A DNA stretch of 6,772 nt from Syntrophomonadaceae bacterium (GCA_029907055.1 JARYMO010000077.1:1-6772), one strand, 5' to 3'; numbered from the stretch's first letter, positions 1 to 6,102 are shown. A program made the numbers and translations. Notes: generated from the letters alone by a model not told the origin.

Positions 1-737
1 AGGTGGTCGGACAGGGTGTGGCCGTCGGTCTCGCCCTTCTCGGTCATGATGTTGGCCACGTAGATCTTGGGGGCCGGGCTGCAGCGCAGCGCTTCGGCGA
101 CTCCCCTCACCAGCAGGTTGGGGATGAGGCTGGTGTATAGGCTCCCCGGCCCCAGGATGACGGCCTCCGCCGCCGCGATGGCCTCCAGCGTTTCGTCCAG
201 CGGCCGGCAGTCCGGCGGCAGCAGGAACACCCGGTGAATGCCCTCTTCGGCCTGGCGGATGGCGGTCTCTCCCGTCATAAGCACCCCGTTGCGCAGCTCC
301 GCCGCCAGCACCACCTGCTGGAGGGTGGCCGGCAGCACCCGCCCGCGCACCGCCAGCACCTTGCTCACTTCCTTGATGGCCGACACCAGGTCGCCGGTGA
401 TCTCCTCCATGGCCACCAGCAGCAGGTTGCCCAGGCTGTGCCCCTTCAGACCGTCGCCGGCCTGGAAGCGGTGCTGGAAGACCCGGTCCATCAGGGTCTC
501 GGTCTCCGCCATGGCCACCAGGCAGTTGCGGATGTCCCCGGGCGGCAGCACCCCCAGTTCGCCCCGCAGGCGCCCGGAACTGCCGCCGTCGTCGCTGACC
601 GTCACCACCGCGGTCAGGTTGCGGGTATAGCGCTTCAGCCCGCGCAGCAGCACCGCCAGGCCGGTGCCGCCCCCGATGGCCACCAGCCGGGGCCCGCGCT
701 CGCGCAGGTCCTCGTACTTCTGTCTCGGTCTACTCAA
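1..737 (-). CDS. yvcK: YvcK/CofD-like gluconeogenesis factor, UDP-GlcNAc-binding (5' part; 3' end outside window)
   Basis: YvcK-family proteins bind UDP-N-acetylglucosamine and are needed for growth and cell shape on gluconeogenic carbon sources; the fold resembles CofD. Translating the minus strand gives 245 residues of a family usually somewhat over 300 long, so the 3' end is cut by the window edge. Visible motifs are GGGTGL (about residues 22-27), the signature SDDGGSSGRLR (48-58), PPGDIRNC (65-72), GHSLGNLLL (99-107) and LGPGSLYTSLIPN further on. The start is a TTG at 737-735, preceded at 8 nt by GGAGGG (751-746). No ATG or GTG is available before the conserved core, where a GTG codes for the Val of VAIGGG. 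The start lies inside the end of rapZ, giving an 8-bp overlap, so translation is probably coupled. The whiA gene that often follows would be outside the window. Family call is very secure; the TTG start is likely. Confidence 0.95.
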   Translation of the reverse strand, partial: MSRPRQKYEDLRERGPRLVAIGGGTGLAVLLRGLKRYTRNLTAVVTVSDDGGSSGRLRGELGVLPPGDIRNCLVAMAETETLMDRVFQHRFQAGDGLKGHSLGNLLLVAMEEITGDLVSAIKEVSKVLAVRGRVLPATLQQVVLAAELRNGVLMTGETAIRQAEEGIHRVFLLPPDCRPLDETLEAIAAAEAVILGPGSLYTSLIPNLLVRGVAEALRCSPAPKIYVANIMTEKGETDGHTLSDH

Positions 738-1632
738 ATCCTGTTCCCTCCGCGTGGTAGCGCTCCACGTCACGGTGCTTGATGACCACCCGGTACCCCT
801 GCCGGCGGAGGTGCTCGCCCAGGTACTCGGCCAGCACCACCGAGCGGTGCTGCCCGCCGGTGCAGCCCATGGCGATGACCATGTGCGTCTTGCCTTCCTT
901 GACGTAGTAGGGCAGCAGGTACTTCAACATGTTCAGGTAGCGGCGCAGGAAGGTCCTGGTCAGCGGGGACTCCAGCACGTACTCCTTCACCGCCGGGTGT
1001 TGCCCGGTCAGGCGGTGCAGGGCCGGCTCGTAGTTGGGGTTGGGCAGGAAGCGCACGTCCATCACCAGGTCGGCGTCCATCGGCAGCCCCAGCTTGTAGC
1101 CGAAGGACAGGCAGGTCACGCTCATCATGCCGCCCTTCTCGTCCTCCCCGAACAGGCGGATGAGTTCCTCCTTCAGCTGGCGCACCGAGATGGCGGAGGT
1201 GTCGATGATCATGTTGGCGCGGCCGCGCAGCTCCTGCAGCATCTCCTTCTCCGCGCGGATGGCCTCCACGATGTCCCCGGCCGGGGCCAGCGGGTGCTTG
1301 CGCCGCGACTCCTTGAAGCGGCGGATGAGCACTTCCTCGGAGGCCTCCAGGAACAGGATCTGGAAGCGGATGCCGGAGCGCTGCATGTCCTCCAGCGCCG
1401 CCGCCAGGTCGTGGAAGAAGCGTCCGCCGCGGGCGTCGATGACGAACGCCACCCGCTGCTTCTTGCCCTCCACCTGGCTGCTGAGCTCGGTGAACTTGGA
1501 CACCAGCGCCGGGGGGAGGTTGTCCACGCAGAAGTATCCCAGGTCCTCCAGGCAGTTGACCGCCTGGGTCTTGCCCGCCCCTGACAGCCCGGTGATGATG
1601 AGCACTTCCATGTCGTCCCGCTGTGCCGTCAC
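730..1632 (-). CDS. rapZ: RapZ/YvcJ-family nucleotide-binding protein (RNase adapter family)
   Basis: This is a P-loop protein of the RapZ (YvcJ, formerly YhbJ) family. In E. coli RapZ senses glucosamine-6-phosphate and delivers the GlmZ sRNA to RNase E. In Bacillus YvcJ is an NTPase whose RNA role is not established. From the chosen start (300 aa, normal for the family) I see Walker A GLSGAGKT (15-22), YFCVDNLPP (33-41), and the C-terminal GCTGGQHRSV (256-265). The frame is open back to a GTG at 1671, but that codon lies at the predicted transcription start. GTG 1632 has GGAGGG 5 nt upstream and is preferred. ATG 1611 (just before EVLIITG, giving 293 aa) is a plausible alternative with a weaker ribosome site. 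It overlaps yvcK by 8 bp and appears to be the first gene of its own transcription unit. Confidence 0.96.
   Translation of the reverse strand: MTAQRDDMEVLIITGLSGAGKTQAVNCLEDLGYFCVDNLPPALVSKFTELSSQVEGKKQRVAFVIDARGGRFFHDLAAALEDMQRSGIRFQILFLEASEEVLIRRFKESRRKHPLAPAGDIVEAIRAEKEMLQELRGRANMIIDTSAISVRQLKEELIRLFGEDEKGGMMSVTCLSFGYKLGLPMDADLVMDVRFLPNPNYEPALHRLTGQHPAVKEYVLESPLTRTFLRRYLNMLKYLLPYYVKEGKTHMVIAMGCTGGQHRSVVLAEYLGEHLRRQGYRVVIKHRDVERYHAEGTGFE
746..751 (-). promoter_or_regulatory. Ribosome binding site for the TTG start of yvcK
   Basis: GGAGGG on the minus strand, inside the rapZ coding region, lies 8 nt before TTG 737. It supports the non-ATG start and coupled translation of yvcK with rapZ. Confidence 0.6.
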
Positions 1633-1637
1633 GTCGT

Positions 1638-1643
1638 CCCTCC
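1638..1643 (-). promoter_or_regulatory. Ribosome binding site deciding the rapZ start
   Basis: GGAGGG on the minus strand lies 5 nt before GTG 1632. The competing ATG at 1611 has only GCGGGAC upstream. This site is the main reason for choosing the GTG. Confidence 0.6.
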
Positions 1644-1676
1644 GGCTCCCCCGCCGCTGTCTCCCCTCCACCCGCC

Positions 1677-1706
1677 ATTATACCAGACCTCTGCCTCCCC
1701 CCTGAA
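1677..1706 (-). promoter_or_regulatory. Probable extended -10 (housekeeping sigma) promoter for rapZ-yvcK
   Basis: The minus strand carries a perfect TATAAT (1682-1677) preceded by TG one base further upstream (1685-1684), giving TGGTATAAT, an extended -10 element. The best -35 is a weak TTCAGG (1706-1701) with an 18-nt spacer, as is common when the TG extension is present. In such a GC-rich background a perfect TATAAT is unlikely by chance. Transcription would start near 1670, about 38 nt before the preferred rapZ GTG. The -35 region touches the degraded repeat copy at 1704-1725. I see no operator. Confidence 0.65.
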
Positions 1707-1725
1707 CCAAGGGCACGCTCTTCTG
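1704..1725. repeat. Degraded third copy of the 30-bp repeat
   Basis: The segment reads GAACCAAGGGCACGCTC then TTCTG. It matches the first part of the intact units with a few substitutions and one missing T. It joins directly to copy 2, sharing its last G, and lies at the -35 region of the rapZ promoter. The order intact-intact-degraded suggests successive duplication and decay. Confidence 0.65.
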
Positions 1726-1754
1726 AAACAAGGGGACGCTCTTTCTGTTTCAGC
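1725..1754. repeat. 30-bp direct repeat, copy 2 (intact)
   Basis: This copy is an exact duplicate of the unit at 1765-1794, with inverted termini GAAACA (1725-1730) and TGTTTC (1746-1751). The 10 bp separating the two copies (1755-1764) ends in CGTCCC, which is complementary to the GGGACG inside the next copy. Confidence 0.85.
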
Positions 1755-1758
1755 CAGT

Positions 1759-1778
1759 CGTCCCGAAACAAGGGGACG
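1759..1778. repeat. Inverted repeat / potential hairpin in the repeat cluster
   Basis: CGTCCC (1759-1764) and GGGACG (1773-1778) form a perfect 6-bp stem with an 8-nt loop. No T-run follows on either strand, so it does not look like an intrinsic terminator. It may be the structural core of the repetitive element. Confidence 0.55.
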
Positions 1779-1794
1779 CTCTTTCTGTTTCAGC
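1765..1794. repeat. 30-bp direct repeat, copy 1 (intact)
   Basis: This 30-bp unit is identical to the one at 1725-1754, with a start-to-start spacing of 40 bp. It begins GAAACAAGGGGACG and contains the inverted termini GAAACA (1765-1770) and TGTTTC (1786-1791). With the preceding bases it can form a hairpin, CGTCCC (1759-1764) with GGGACG (1773-1778). The core GGGACG...GAAACA resembles short palindromic intergenic repeats seen in many bacteria next to REP-type (Y1 transposase) elements. That family link is inference. Confidence 0.85.
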
Positions 1795-1850
1795 AGCCAT
1801 CCCTGCCGCCGCGGTGCCCGCCACGGGGAGGCGCGTTCCGCCGCCCCTTC

Positions 1851-1866
1851 CCGGCCCCTGGGCCGG
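1851..1866. repeat. GC-only inverted repeat
   Basis: CCGGCCC (1851-1857) and GGGCCGG (1860-1866) are perfect reverse complements two bases apart. It lies downstream of the isomerase stop in the direction of transcription. No T-tract follows on the minus strand, so a terminator role is possible but weakly supported. Confidence 0.4.
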
Positions 1867-1984
1867 CCACTCCTCGCCCCCAACCCTCCCCGGCCTGGAA
1901 GAGAACCCTCTCACGGCCGGCGCCTCCCGCCACCATTGCGCTCGGCCCTGCGCGCCAAGCGCGGCCGCCCGCCAGGGGCGGAGC

Positions 1985-3019
1985 TCACTGGGCCATCCTG
2001 GCCTTGAGCTCGTCGATGGCCTGCACCGGGGTGGGGTTGATACCGTACTCCAGGGCCAGGTAGGTGCTGGTGTAGTCGCCCACGTACATCAGGGAGAAGA
2101 GGCGGGCCAGGAGCCCTTCGCCGCTGGAGTGCACCTCGCTGATGCTGGCGGCGCGCCGTCCCACCACGTCGGCGGTGATGGCCATGCGCTTGACCACCCG
2201 TTCGTGGTCATCGCGGTCACGCAGGATGACCAGCGCCAGGCGCCGCACCAGGTCTTCCGGGGCCTCGAAGCCCACGATCTCGTTGTGGTCCAGCTCGGGG
2301 AACACATTGTAGTAGGCCGGGCTCTTGGCGTTCTCGTTGATCTGCCCCTTCCAGCGCAGGGCCGCCACCTCGGTGCTGCCGGCGGCGCCCCAGATGATGG
2401 GCAGCGCCCCCGCCAGCCTGGCCGCCAGCTGCCGCGCCTCGTTGCGCTCCGCCGGCACCGCGGGCAGCAGGGTGGCTCGACGCTCCTGCAGCACCCTGGC
2501 CGTCTCCTGGATTTCCTCGCTCACCCCGGCCAGCAGACGCAGGCGCTCCAGCAGCAGGGCGGCGGGAGCGAACAGGTAGCCCGCGGCGGCGCGGGGCATG
2601 AACCCCGGAGGTACCTCGATGACCGGGACGCCATCGTGCGCCGCCCATTCCGCCAGCTTGCCCCCGGTGGTCACCGCCACCAGGTGGGCTTGGCGGCAAA
2701 GCGCGTCCACGTAGGCACTGAGGGTCTCCTCGGTGTTGCCGGAGTAGCTGACCGCCAGCACCAGGCTGTCCGGTCCCACGCAGGCCGGCAGGCGGTAGTC
2801 GCGGTTGACCAGCACCGGCACCGGCAACCGTGACTGGCAGTAGGTGCGCAGCACGTCGCCGCCGATGGCCGATCCCCCCTGGCCCGCCACCACGATGCAG
2901 TTATACCGGCGCGGCATCTCCTCAGCCCAGCGCAGGTCCAGTCCCAGCGACTCCGTGAACTGCTCCGGCAGCCGCTCCAGGTACCCGAACATGGTGTCCG
3001 CCGTCAGCTCCTCGCCCAT
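1985..3019 (-). CDS. Bifunctional phosphoglucose/phosphomannose isomerase
   Basis: A cytoplasmic SIS-domain enzyme predicted to interconvert glucose-6-P or mannose-6-P with fructose-6-P. It belongs to the bifunctional PGI/PMI family first characterised in hyperthermophilic archaea and also present in many bacteria; it is distinct from classical Pgi. The 344-aa length fits that family. Motifs: GQGGSAIGGD (about 46-55), SYSGNTEET (91-99) for phosphate binding, NENAKSPAYYN (from about 228) with the likely catalytic Glu 229, FPELDHNE with His 245, and C-terminal PTPVQAIDELK ending in the likely catalytic Lys 339. The ATG at 3019 has a near-perfect AAAGGAGG 7 nt upstream (3034-3027) that overlaps the ROK stop codon, 13 bp away. 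With the ROK kinase it makes a two-step sugar-phosphate module. Mannose-6-P activity is inferred from family only. Confidence 0.94.
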   Translation of the reverse strand: MGEELTADTMFGYLERLPEQFTESLGLDLRWAEEMPRRYNCIVVAGQGGSAIGGDVLRTYCQSRLPVPVLVNRDYRLPACVGPDSLVLAVSYSGNTEETLSAYVDALCRQAHLVAVTTGGKLAEWAAHDGVPVIEVPPGFMPRAAAGYLFAPAALLLERLRLLAGVSEEIQETARVLQERRATLLPAVPAERNEARQLAARLAGALPIIWGAAGSTEVAALRWKGQINENAKSPAYYNVFPELDHNEIVGFEAPEDLVRRLALVILRDRDDHERVVKRMAITADVVGRRAASISEVHSSGEGLLARLFSLMYVGDYTSTYLALEYGINPTPVQAIDELKARMAQ

Positions 3020-3032
3020 CGCTCCGCCTCCT

Positions 3033-4013
3033 TTACCTTCCCCCGTTCACCCTGCGCCGGGCCAGCACCAGGCTGCCCACCAGGCCGGCCCTGGCCCCCA
3101 GCACCGATGCCCGCAAAATAACGTCTCCAGCCAGCGTGCACATGGCCCGCCGTCGCATCTCCGCCTCCGCCCCTGGCAGCAGCAGGTCGCCCATGCCGGC
3201 GGTGATGCCGCCCCCCAGCACGATGACCGCCGGGTTGAAGAGGTTGACCAGGTTGCCCAGGCCGATGCCCAGGTAGTACGCGGCCATGCGCACGATGGCC
3301 AGCGAAGGGGCATCCCCCTGCCGGGCCAGCTCGGCCACCAGGCGGGCGGTGATGTTGTCCGGTTCGCCCTCCGCGGCCTGCAGCAGCGCCTCCGCCTGCC
3401 CGTCCCGGGCCCGCCGGCGCGCTTCACGCTCCATGGCCCCGCCGGAGGCCAGGCTCTCCAGGCAGCCGTGGTTGCCGCACCCGCAGCCAGGGCCGCCTTC
3501 CGGCACGATGGTCATGTGTCCGAACTCTGCCGCCCCCCCGGCTGCCCCGTGGTAGATGTCGCCGTTGATGATGATGCCGCCCCCGATGCCGGTCCCCACT
3601 GTCACGTACAGCAGGTCGGGCCACTGGTCCCGCAGCCCCACCCGCTGCTCGCCCAGCGCAGCCAGGTTGGCGTCGTTGTCCAGCCACACCGGGACCTGCA
3701 ACAGCGCGGCCAGGCGGTCGCGCAACGGGAAGTCGCGCCACCCCAGGTTGGGGGCTTCCCGCACCACGCCGGTCACCGGGTTCAGCGGTCCCGGCGCCCC
3801 CACCGCCACCCCCGCCAGCCGCTCCCGCGGCAGGCCCGCCTGCTGCAGCAGCTCGTGCACGCTGCCGGCAATGCGGTGCAGCACGCCCTCCGGGCCCGAC
3901 TCGGGGCAGGTGTCCAGCCGCACCTCGGCCAGCACCTTGCCCTGCAGGTCAGAGAGCCCGCTCAGTATCTTGCTGCCCCCCAGGTCTACTCCCACCACCA
4001 CGCGCGCGGGCAT
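3033..4013 (-). CDS. ROK-family sugar kinase (probable glucokinase)
   Basis: An ROK-family kinase, predicted to phosphorylate glucose or a related hexose or amino sugar with ATP in the cytoplasm. From ATG 4013 (326 aa, typical) I see the phosphate-binding GVDLGGSK (8-15), LDNDAN (111-116) with catalytic Asp 114, GTGIGGG (140-146), and the ROK zinc site His 166 plus C-x-C-G-x-x-G-C-x-E (Cys 177, 179, 184; Glu 186). VIVLGGGI lies near the C terminus. There is no N-terminal helix-turn-helix, so it is a kinase and not an ROK repressor. Starts: ATG 4013 has AAAGG at 9 nt; ATG 4019 is too close to that site; GTG 4058 is possible but its GGAGG is only 2 nt away. The gene sits just upstream of the phosphoglucose/phosphomannose isomerase, which supports glucose or mannose as substrate. 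Exact sugar specificity is not readable from sequence. Confidence 0.92.
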   Translation of the reverse strand: MPARVVVGVDLGGSKILSGLSDLQGKVLAEVRLDTCPESGPEGVLHRIAGSVHELLQQAGLPRERLAGVAVGAPGPLNPVTGVVREAPNLGWRDFPLRDRLAALLQVPVWLDNDANLAALGEQRVGLRDQWPDLLYVTVGTGIGGGIIINGDIYHGAAGGAAEFGHMTIVPEGGPGCGCGNHGCLESLASGGAMEREARRRARDGQAEALLQAAEGEPDNITARLVAELARQGDAPSLAIVRMAAYYLGIGLGNLVNLFNPAVIVLGGGITAGMGDLLLPGAEAEMRRRAMCTLAGDVILRASVLGARAGLVGSLVLARRRVNGGR

Positions 4014-4042
4014 CGGCATCCCCCTTTCGGTCAGTGCTGCCC

Positions 4043-4056
4043 GGCCGGTGCCGGCC
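4043..4056. repeat. GC-rich palindrome in the DUF362-ROK gap
   Basis: GGCCGG (4043-4048) and CCGGCC (4051-4056) are perfect complements separated by TG. This is the only sizeable gap in the operon (about 78 bp). A hairpin could affect mRNA processing or dampen read-through, but no T-tract follows. Confidence 0.45.
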
Positions 4057-4091
4057 ACTCCCTCCGCGTCCGGCCCGGCCGCCGTCCCGCC

Positions 4092-5213
4092 CTACACCCG
4101 GTGCAGGCTGTACTCCATGGTCCCCAGCCCGATGCGCTGCCCGTGCAGCAGCTGGTACTCCCACTCGATGGCCGGGTGGGCCCCCAGGAACTTGTCCTCT
4201 CCCGGCAGCAGCCCCTCCACCAGCGAGCCGGGCTGCCCCGGCAGCCTGTTCACCGCCTGCGCGCAGGCGTGGTCCAGCGCCACCGGGTCCAGGGCAGCGA
4301 ATATCCCCACGTCCTGGGTGAGGGGCACGTCGTTGAACCCGTAGCAGTCGCACTCCGGGCTGACATTCATGACAAAGGAGAGGTAGCCCACCTTGCCCCG
4401 CTTGCCGTGCACCGCCCCCAGGGCATACTCCGCCGTCTTCTCCTGGATGGCCTGGGGGGTGGTCTTCCAGTTGATGCGGATGGCGTCGAACAGGCAGCTG
4501 GCGACACACTCCCCGCAGCCGTAGCACTTCTGGTAATCGATGACTGCCTTGGGCTTCTCCCCCGCCACCATCTCCACCAGGGTGATGGCCTCCACCGGGC
4601 ACCACTCCGCGCATTTCCCGCACCCGGTGCACTTGTCGGTCTTGACCGAGGGCAGCACGTCGGAGTGCATCTGCTGCTTGCCGCTGCGGGAGCCCAGGCC
4701 CATGCCCAGGTTCTTGATGGCCCCGCCCACGCCGGTCAGCTCGTGCCCCTTGAAGTGGGTCATCACCACCATGGCGTCCGCGTGCACCGCCGCGCTGGCG
4801 ATGTGCACCTCGCGGAAGTGCACGCCGGGGATCTTCACCTTCACGTAGTCCTTCCCGGTCAGGCCGTCGGCGATGACCAGCGGCGCCCCCACCACCGCGT
4901 AGTCGAACCCGTTGGCCACCGCCGACTCCAGGTGCTGGACGGCGTTGGCCCGCTGCCCGCGGTAGAGGGTGTTGGCGTCGGTGAGGAAGGGCAGCCCCCC
5001 GCGCGCCCGCACCATCTCCACCACCCGCCGCACGAAGGGCGGCCGTATGTAGGCCATGTTGCCGGGCTCGCCGAAGTGCAGCTTGATGGCCACCAGGTCG
5101 CCGGGGGCCACCACGTCCATCACCCCCGCCTCCTCCGCCAGTCGCTGCATCTTGTCCAGCAGGCTGCGGTTGCCCTTGGCGCGCAAGTCAGTCCAGTACA
5201 CCCGTGCCGCCAT
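4092..5213 (-). CDS. DUF362 domain protein with two 4Fe-4S ferredoxin motifs
   Basis: This is a member of the DUF362 family of Fe-S proteins, common in anaerobic bacteria and archaea; the biochemical role is not established. At 373 aa it shows an N-terminal DUF362 region with AIKLHFGEPGN (about 42-52) and THFKGHELTGVGGAIKNLGM (152-171). A dicluster ferredoxin insert follows: C195-x2-C198-x2-C201-x3-C205-P and C230-x2-C233-x2-C236-x3-C240, the second with Leu instead of Pro after the last Cys. A further DUF362 segment with ECDCYGFNDVP and DPVALDHACAQAVN completes it. No signal peptide or membrane segment is visible, so it should be cytoplasmic. The frame is open to 5258, but ATG 5213 has AAAGGAG exactly 7 nt upstream (5227-5221), whereas ATG 5219 is too close to it. 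It overlaps the HAD gene by 26 bp. An electron-transfer role is inference from the clusters alone. Confidence 0.93.
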   Translation of the reverse strand: MAARVYWTDLRAKGNRSLLDKMQRLAEEAGVMDVVAPGDLVAIKLHFGEPGNMAYIRPPFVRRVVEMVRARGGLPFLTDANTLYRGQRANAVQHLESAVANGFDYAVVGAPLVIADGLTGKDYVKVKIPGVHFREVHIASAAVHADAMVVMTHFKGHELTGVGGAIKNLGMGLGSRSGKQQMHSDVLPSVKTDKCTGCGKCAEWCPVEAITLVEMVAGEKPKAVIDYQKCYGCGECVASCLFDAIRINWKTTPQAIQEKTAEYALGAVHGKRGKVGYLSFVMNVSPECDCYGFNDVPLTQDVGIFAALDPVALDHACAQAVNRLPGQPGSLVEGLLPGEDKFLGAHPAIEWEYQLLHGQRIGLGTMEYSLHRV

Positions 5214-6102
5214 CTGCATTCTCCTTTCCCTCGCCCAGTACCAGGGACACAATGGCATGCGCCACCCCGCCGTCGTCGTTGGAGAGGGTCACCAGGTCAG
5301 CCGCCCGCCGCACCGCCTCCGGGGCGTTGGCCACTGCCACCCCAACTCCCGCCCAGCGCAGCATGTCGATGTCGTTGTAGCTGTCGCCGATGGCCATCAC
5401 CTGCGCCCGCTCCACCCCCAGGTGGGCCGCCACCGCCGCCAGCGCCCTGCCCTTGGTGGCCTCGGGGTGCATGAGCTCCAGGAAGTGCGGCTTGGAGCGC
5501 GTGACGTACAGGCGGGAGGCGAACTCGCGCTGCAGCCTGGCCTCCAGCGCCGCCAGGCGCTCGACCTGGTAGGACACCGCCAGCAGCTTGAAGGTGCCGC
5601 CCTCCACCACGTCCTCCAGGCGTTCCACCAGCAGCGGGGTCACCCCCGCCAGCCGCGCGTAGTCCTCCCCCTCCGGGGTCAAGGCCTCCATGCACAGCCG
5701 ATCGTCCCAGTAGGCCTGCACGTGCAGCCCCCACTCGCGCAGCCGCGCCAGCGCCTGACGGCCTGCCCCGGGATCCACCTTGCGGCTGACCAGCTCCTCG
5801 CCCGAGAGGACGTGGCGCACCAGCGCCCCCTGGTAGCTGATGAGCGGCAGGTCCACGCCCAGCTGCAGGGCGTAGGGCAACGCCGAGGCGAACATGCGCC
5901 CGGTGGCCAGCGTGATGTGCACCCCCCGCCGGCGCGCCCGCGCGATGGCCTCCGCCGCCGCCGGGGGGATGCGCAGCCGGGAGTCGAGCAGGGTGTCGTC
6001 GAGGTCGATGGCTACCAGCTTGATGCGCCGCTCCCCGGGAATACAAGGGGCGGGCCCTGCCCACCCCTGCGCGTGTCTTCCTATGGCCGGTGCAGTGCTC
6101 AT
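5188..6102 (-). CDS. Cof-type HAD-superfamily hydrolase (subfamily IIB phosphatase)
   Basis: A cytoplasmic HAD phosphatase of the Cof/YidA type. Members dephosphorylate small metabolites such as sugar phosphates or cofactors, but substrate cannot be told from sequence. All four HAD motifs are present in 304 aa: DLDDT (33-37) with nucleophile Asp 33 and acid Asp 35, TLATGR (64-69), Lys 217 in KGRAL, and GDSYNDIDML (239-248). A C2-type cap lies between motifs II and III. The ATG at 6102 directly follows the TAG of the upstream gene (TAGATG) with AGAGGA just before it. No later in-frame ATG/GTG precedes motif I, so the protein carries about 25 residues of unusual Pro/Ala/Gly-rich extension ahead of the core. 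The 3' end overlaps the DUF362 gene by 26 bp. A sugar-phosphate substrate is suggested, not shown, by the downstream ROK and isomerase genes. Confidence 0.93.
   Translation of the reverse strand: MSTAPAIGRHAQGWAGPAPCIPGERRIKLVAIDLDDTLLDSRLRIPPAAAEAIARARRRGVHITLATGRMFASALPYALQLGVDLPLISYQGALVRHVLSGEELVSRKVDPGAGRQALARLREWGLHVQAYWDDRLCMEALTPEGEDYARLAGVTPLLVERLEDVVEGGTFKLLAVSYQVERLAALEARLQREFASRLYVTRSKPHFLELMHPEATKGRALAAVAAHLGVERAQVMAIGDSYNDIDMLRWAGVGVAVANAPEAVRRAADLVTLSNDDGGVAHAIVSLVLGEGKENADGGTGVLD
5221..5227 (-). promoter_or_regulatory. Ribosome binding site for DUF362 gene, inside the HAD gene
   Basis: AAAGGAG on the minus strand encodes part of the last residues of the HAD protein and lies 7 nt before ATG 5213. 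It fixes the start to that ATG and implies translational coupling of the two genes. Confidence 0.65.

Larger units (their letters stand above)
1672..1984. other. Gene-free spacer between the isomerase gene and rapZ
   Basis: No coding region is supportable here on either strand: open frames are arginine/proline-rich by-products of the GC content. From the isomerase side it holds a very GC-rich segment (about 1801-1984) with inverted repeats but no clear T-tract, so no convincing intrinsic terminator. It then holds three related short repeats (1704-1794) and the rapZ promoter (1677-1706). A terminator for the upstream operon would be expected here, but I cannot point to one with confidence. Confidence 0.75.

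Noticed and set aside
664..1584. Plus-strand open frame of 306 codons
   Set aside because: It is antisense to rapZ, low-complexity His/Gln/Val/Leu-rich, with no recognisable motif; a shadow of a GC-rich gene.
1633..1671. rapZ start at GTG 1671
   Set aside because: This codon coincides with the predicted transcription start from the TATAAT at 1682-1677 and lacks a ribosome site; GTG 1632 has a strong one.
1704..1794. Possible CRISPR array
   Set aside because: Only two full repeats with a 10-bp spacer and no cas genes; spacing is far too short for a CRISPR array.
1801..1984. Intrinsic terminator after the isomerase gene
   Set aside because: Several GC-rich inverted repeats exist (for example 1851-1866), but none is followed by a T-run on the minus strand, so I do not call a terminator.
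1814..2833. Plus-strand open frame of 339 codons
   Set aside because: It is antisense to the phosphoglucose/phosphomannose isomerase and the GC-rich spacer; no motif and His/Gln/Gly-rich composition.
2844..5474. Very long plus-strand open frame (876 codons) rich in His, Gln, Arg, Pro
   Set aside because: It lies antisense to the ROK and DUF362 genes and parts of their neighbours, all of which have clear family motifs. The composition is typical of the reverse frame of GC-rich genes, and no ribosome site or domain is visible.
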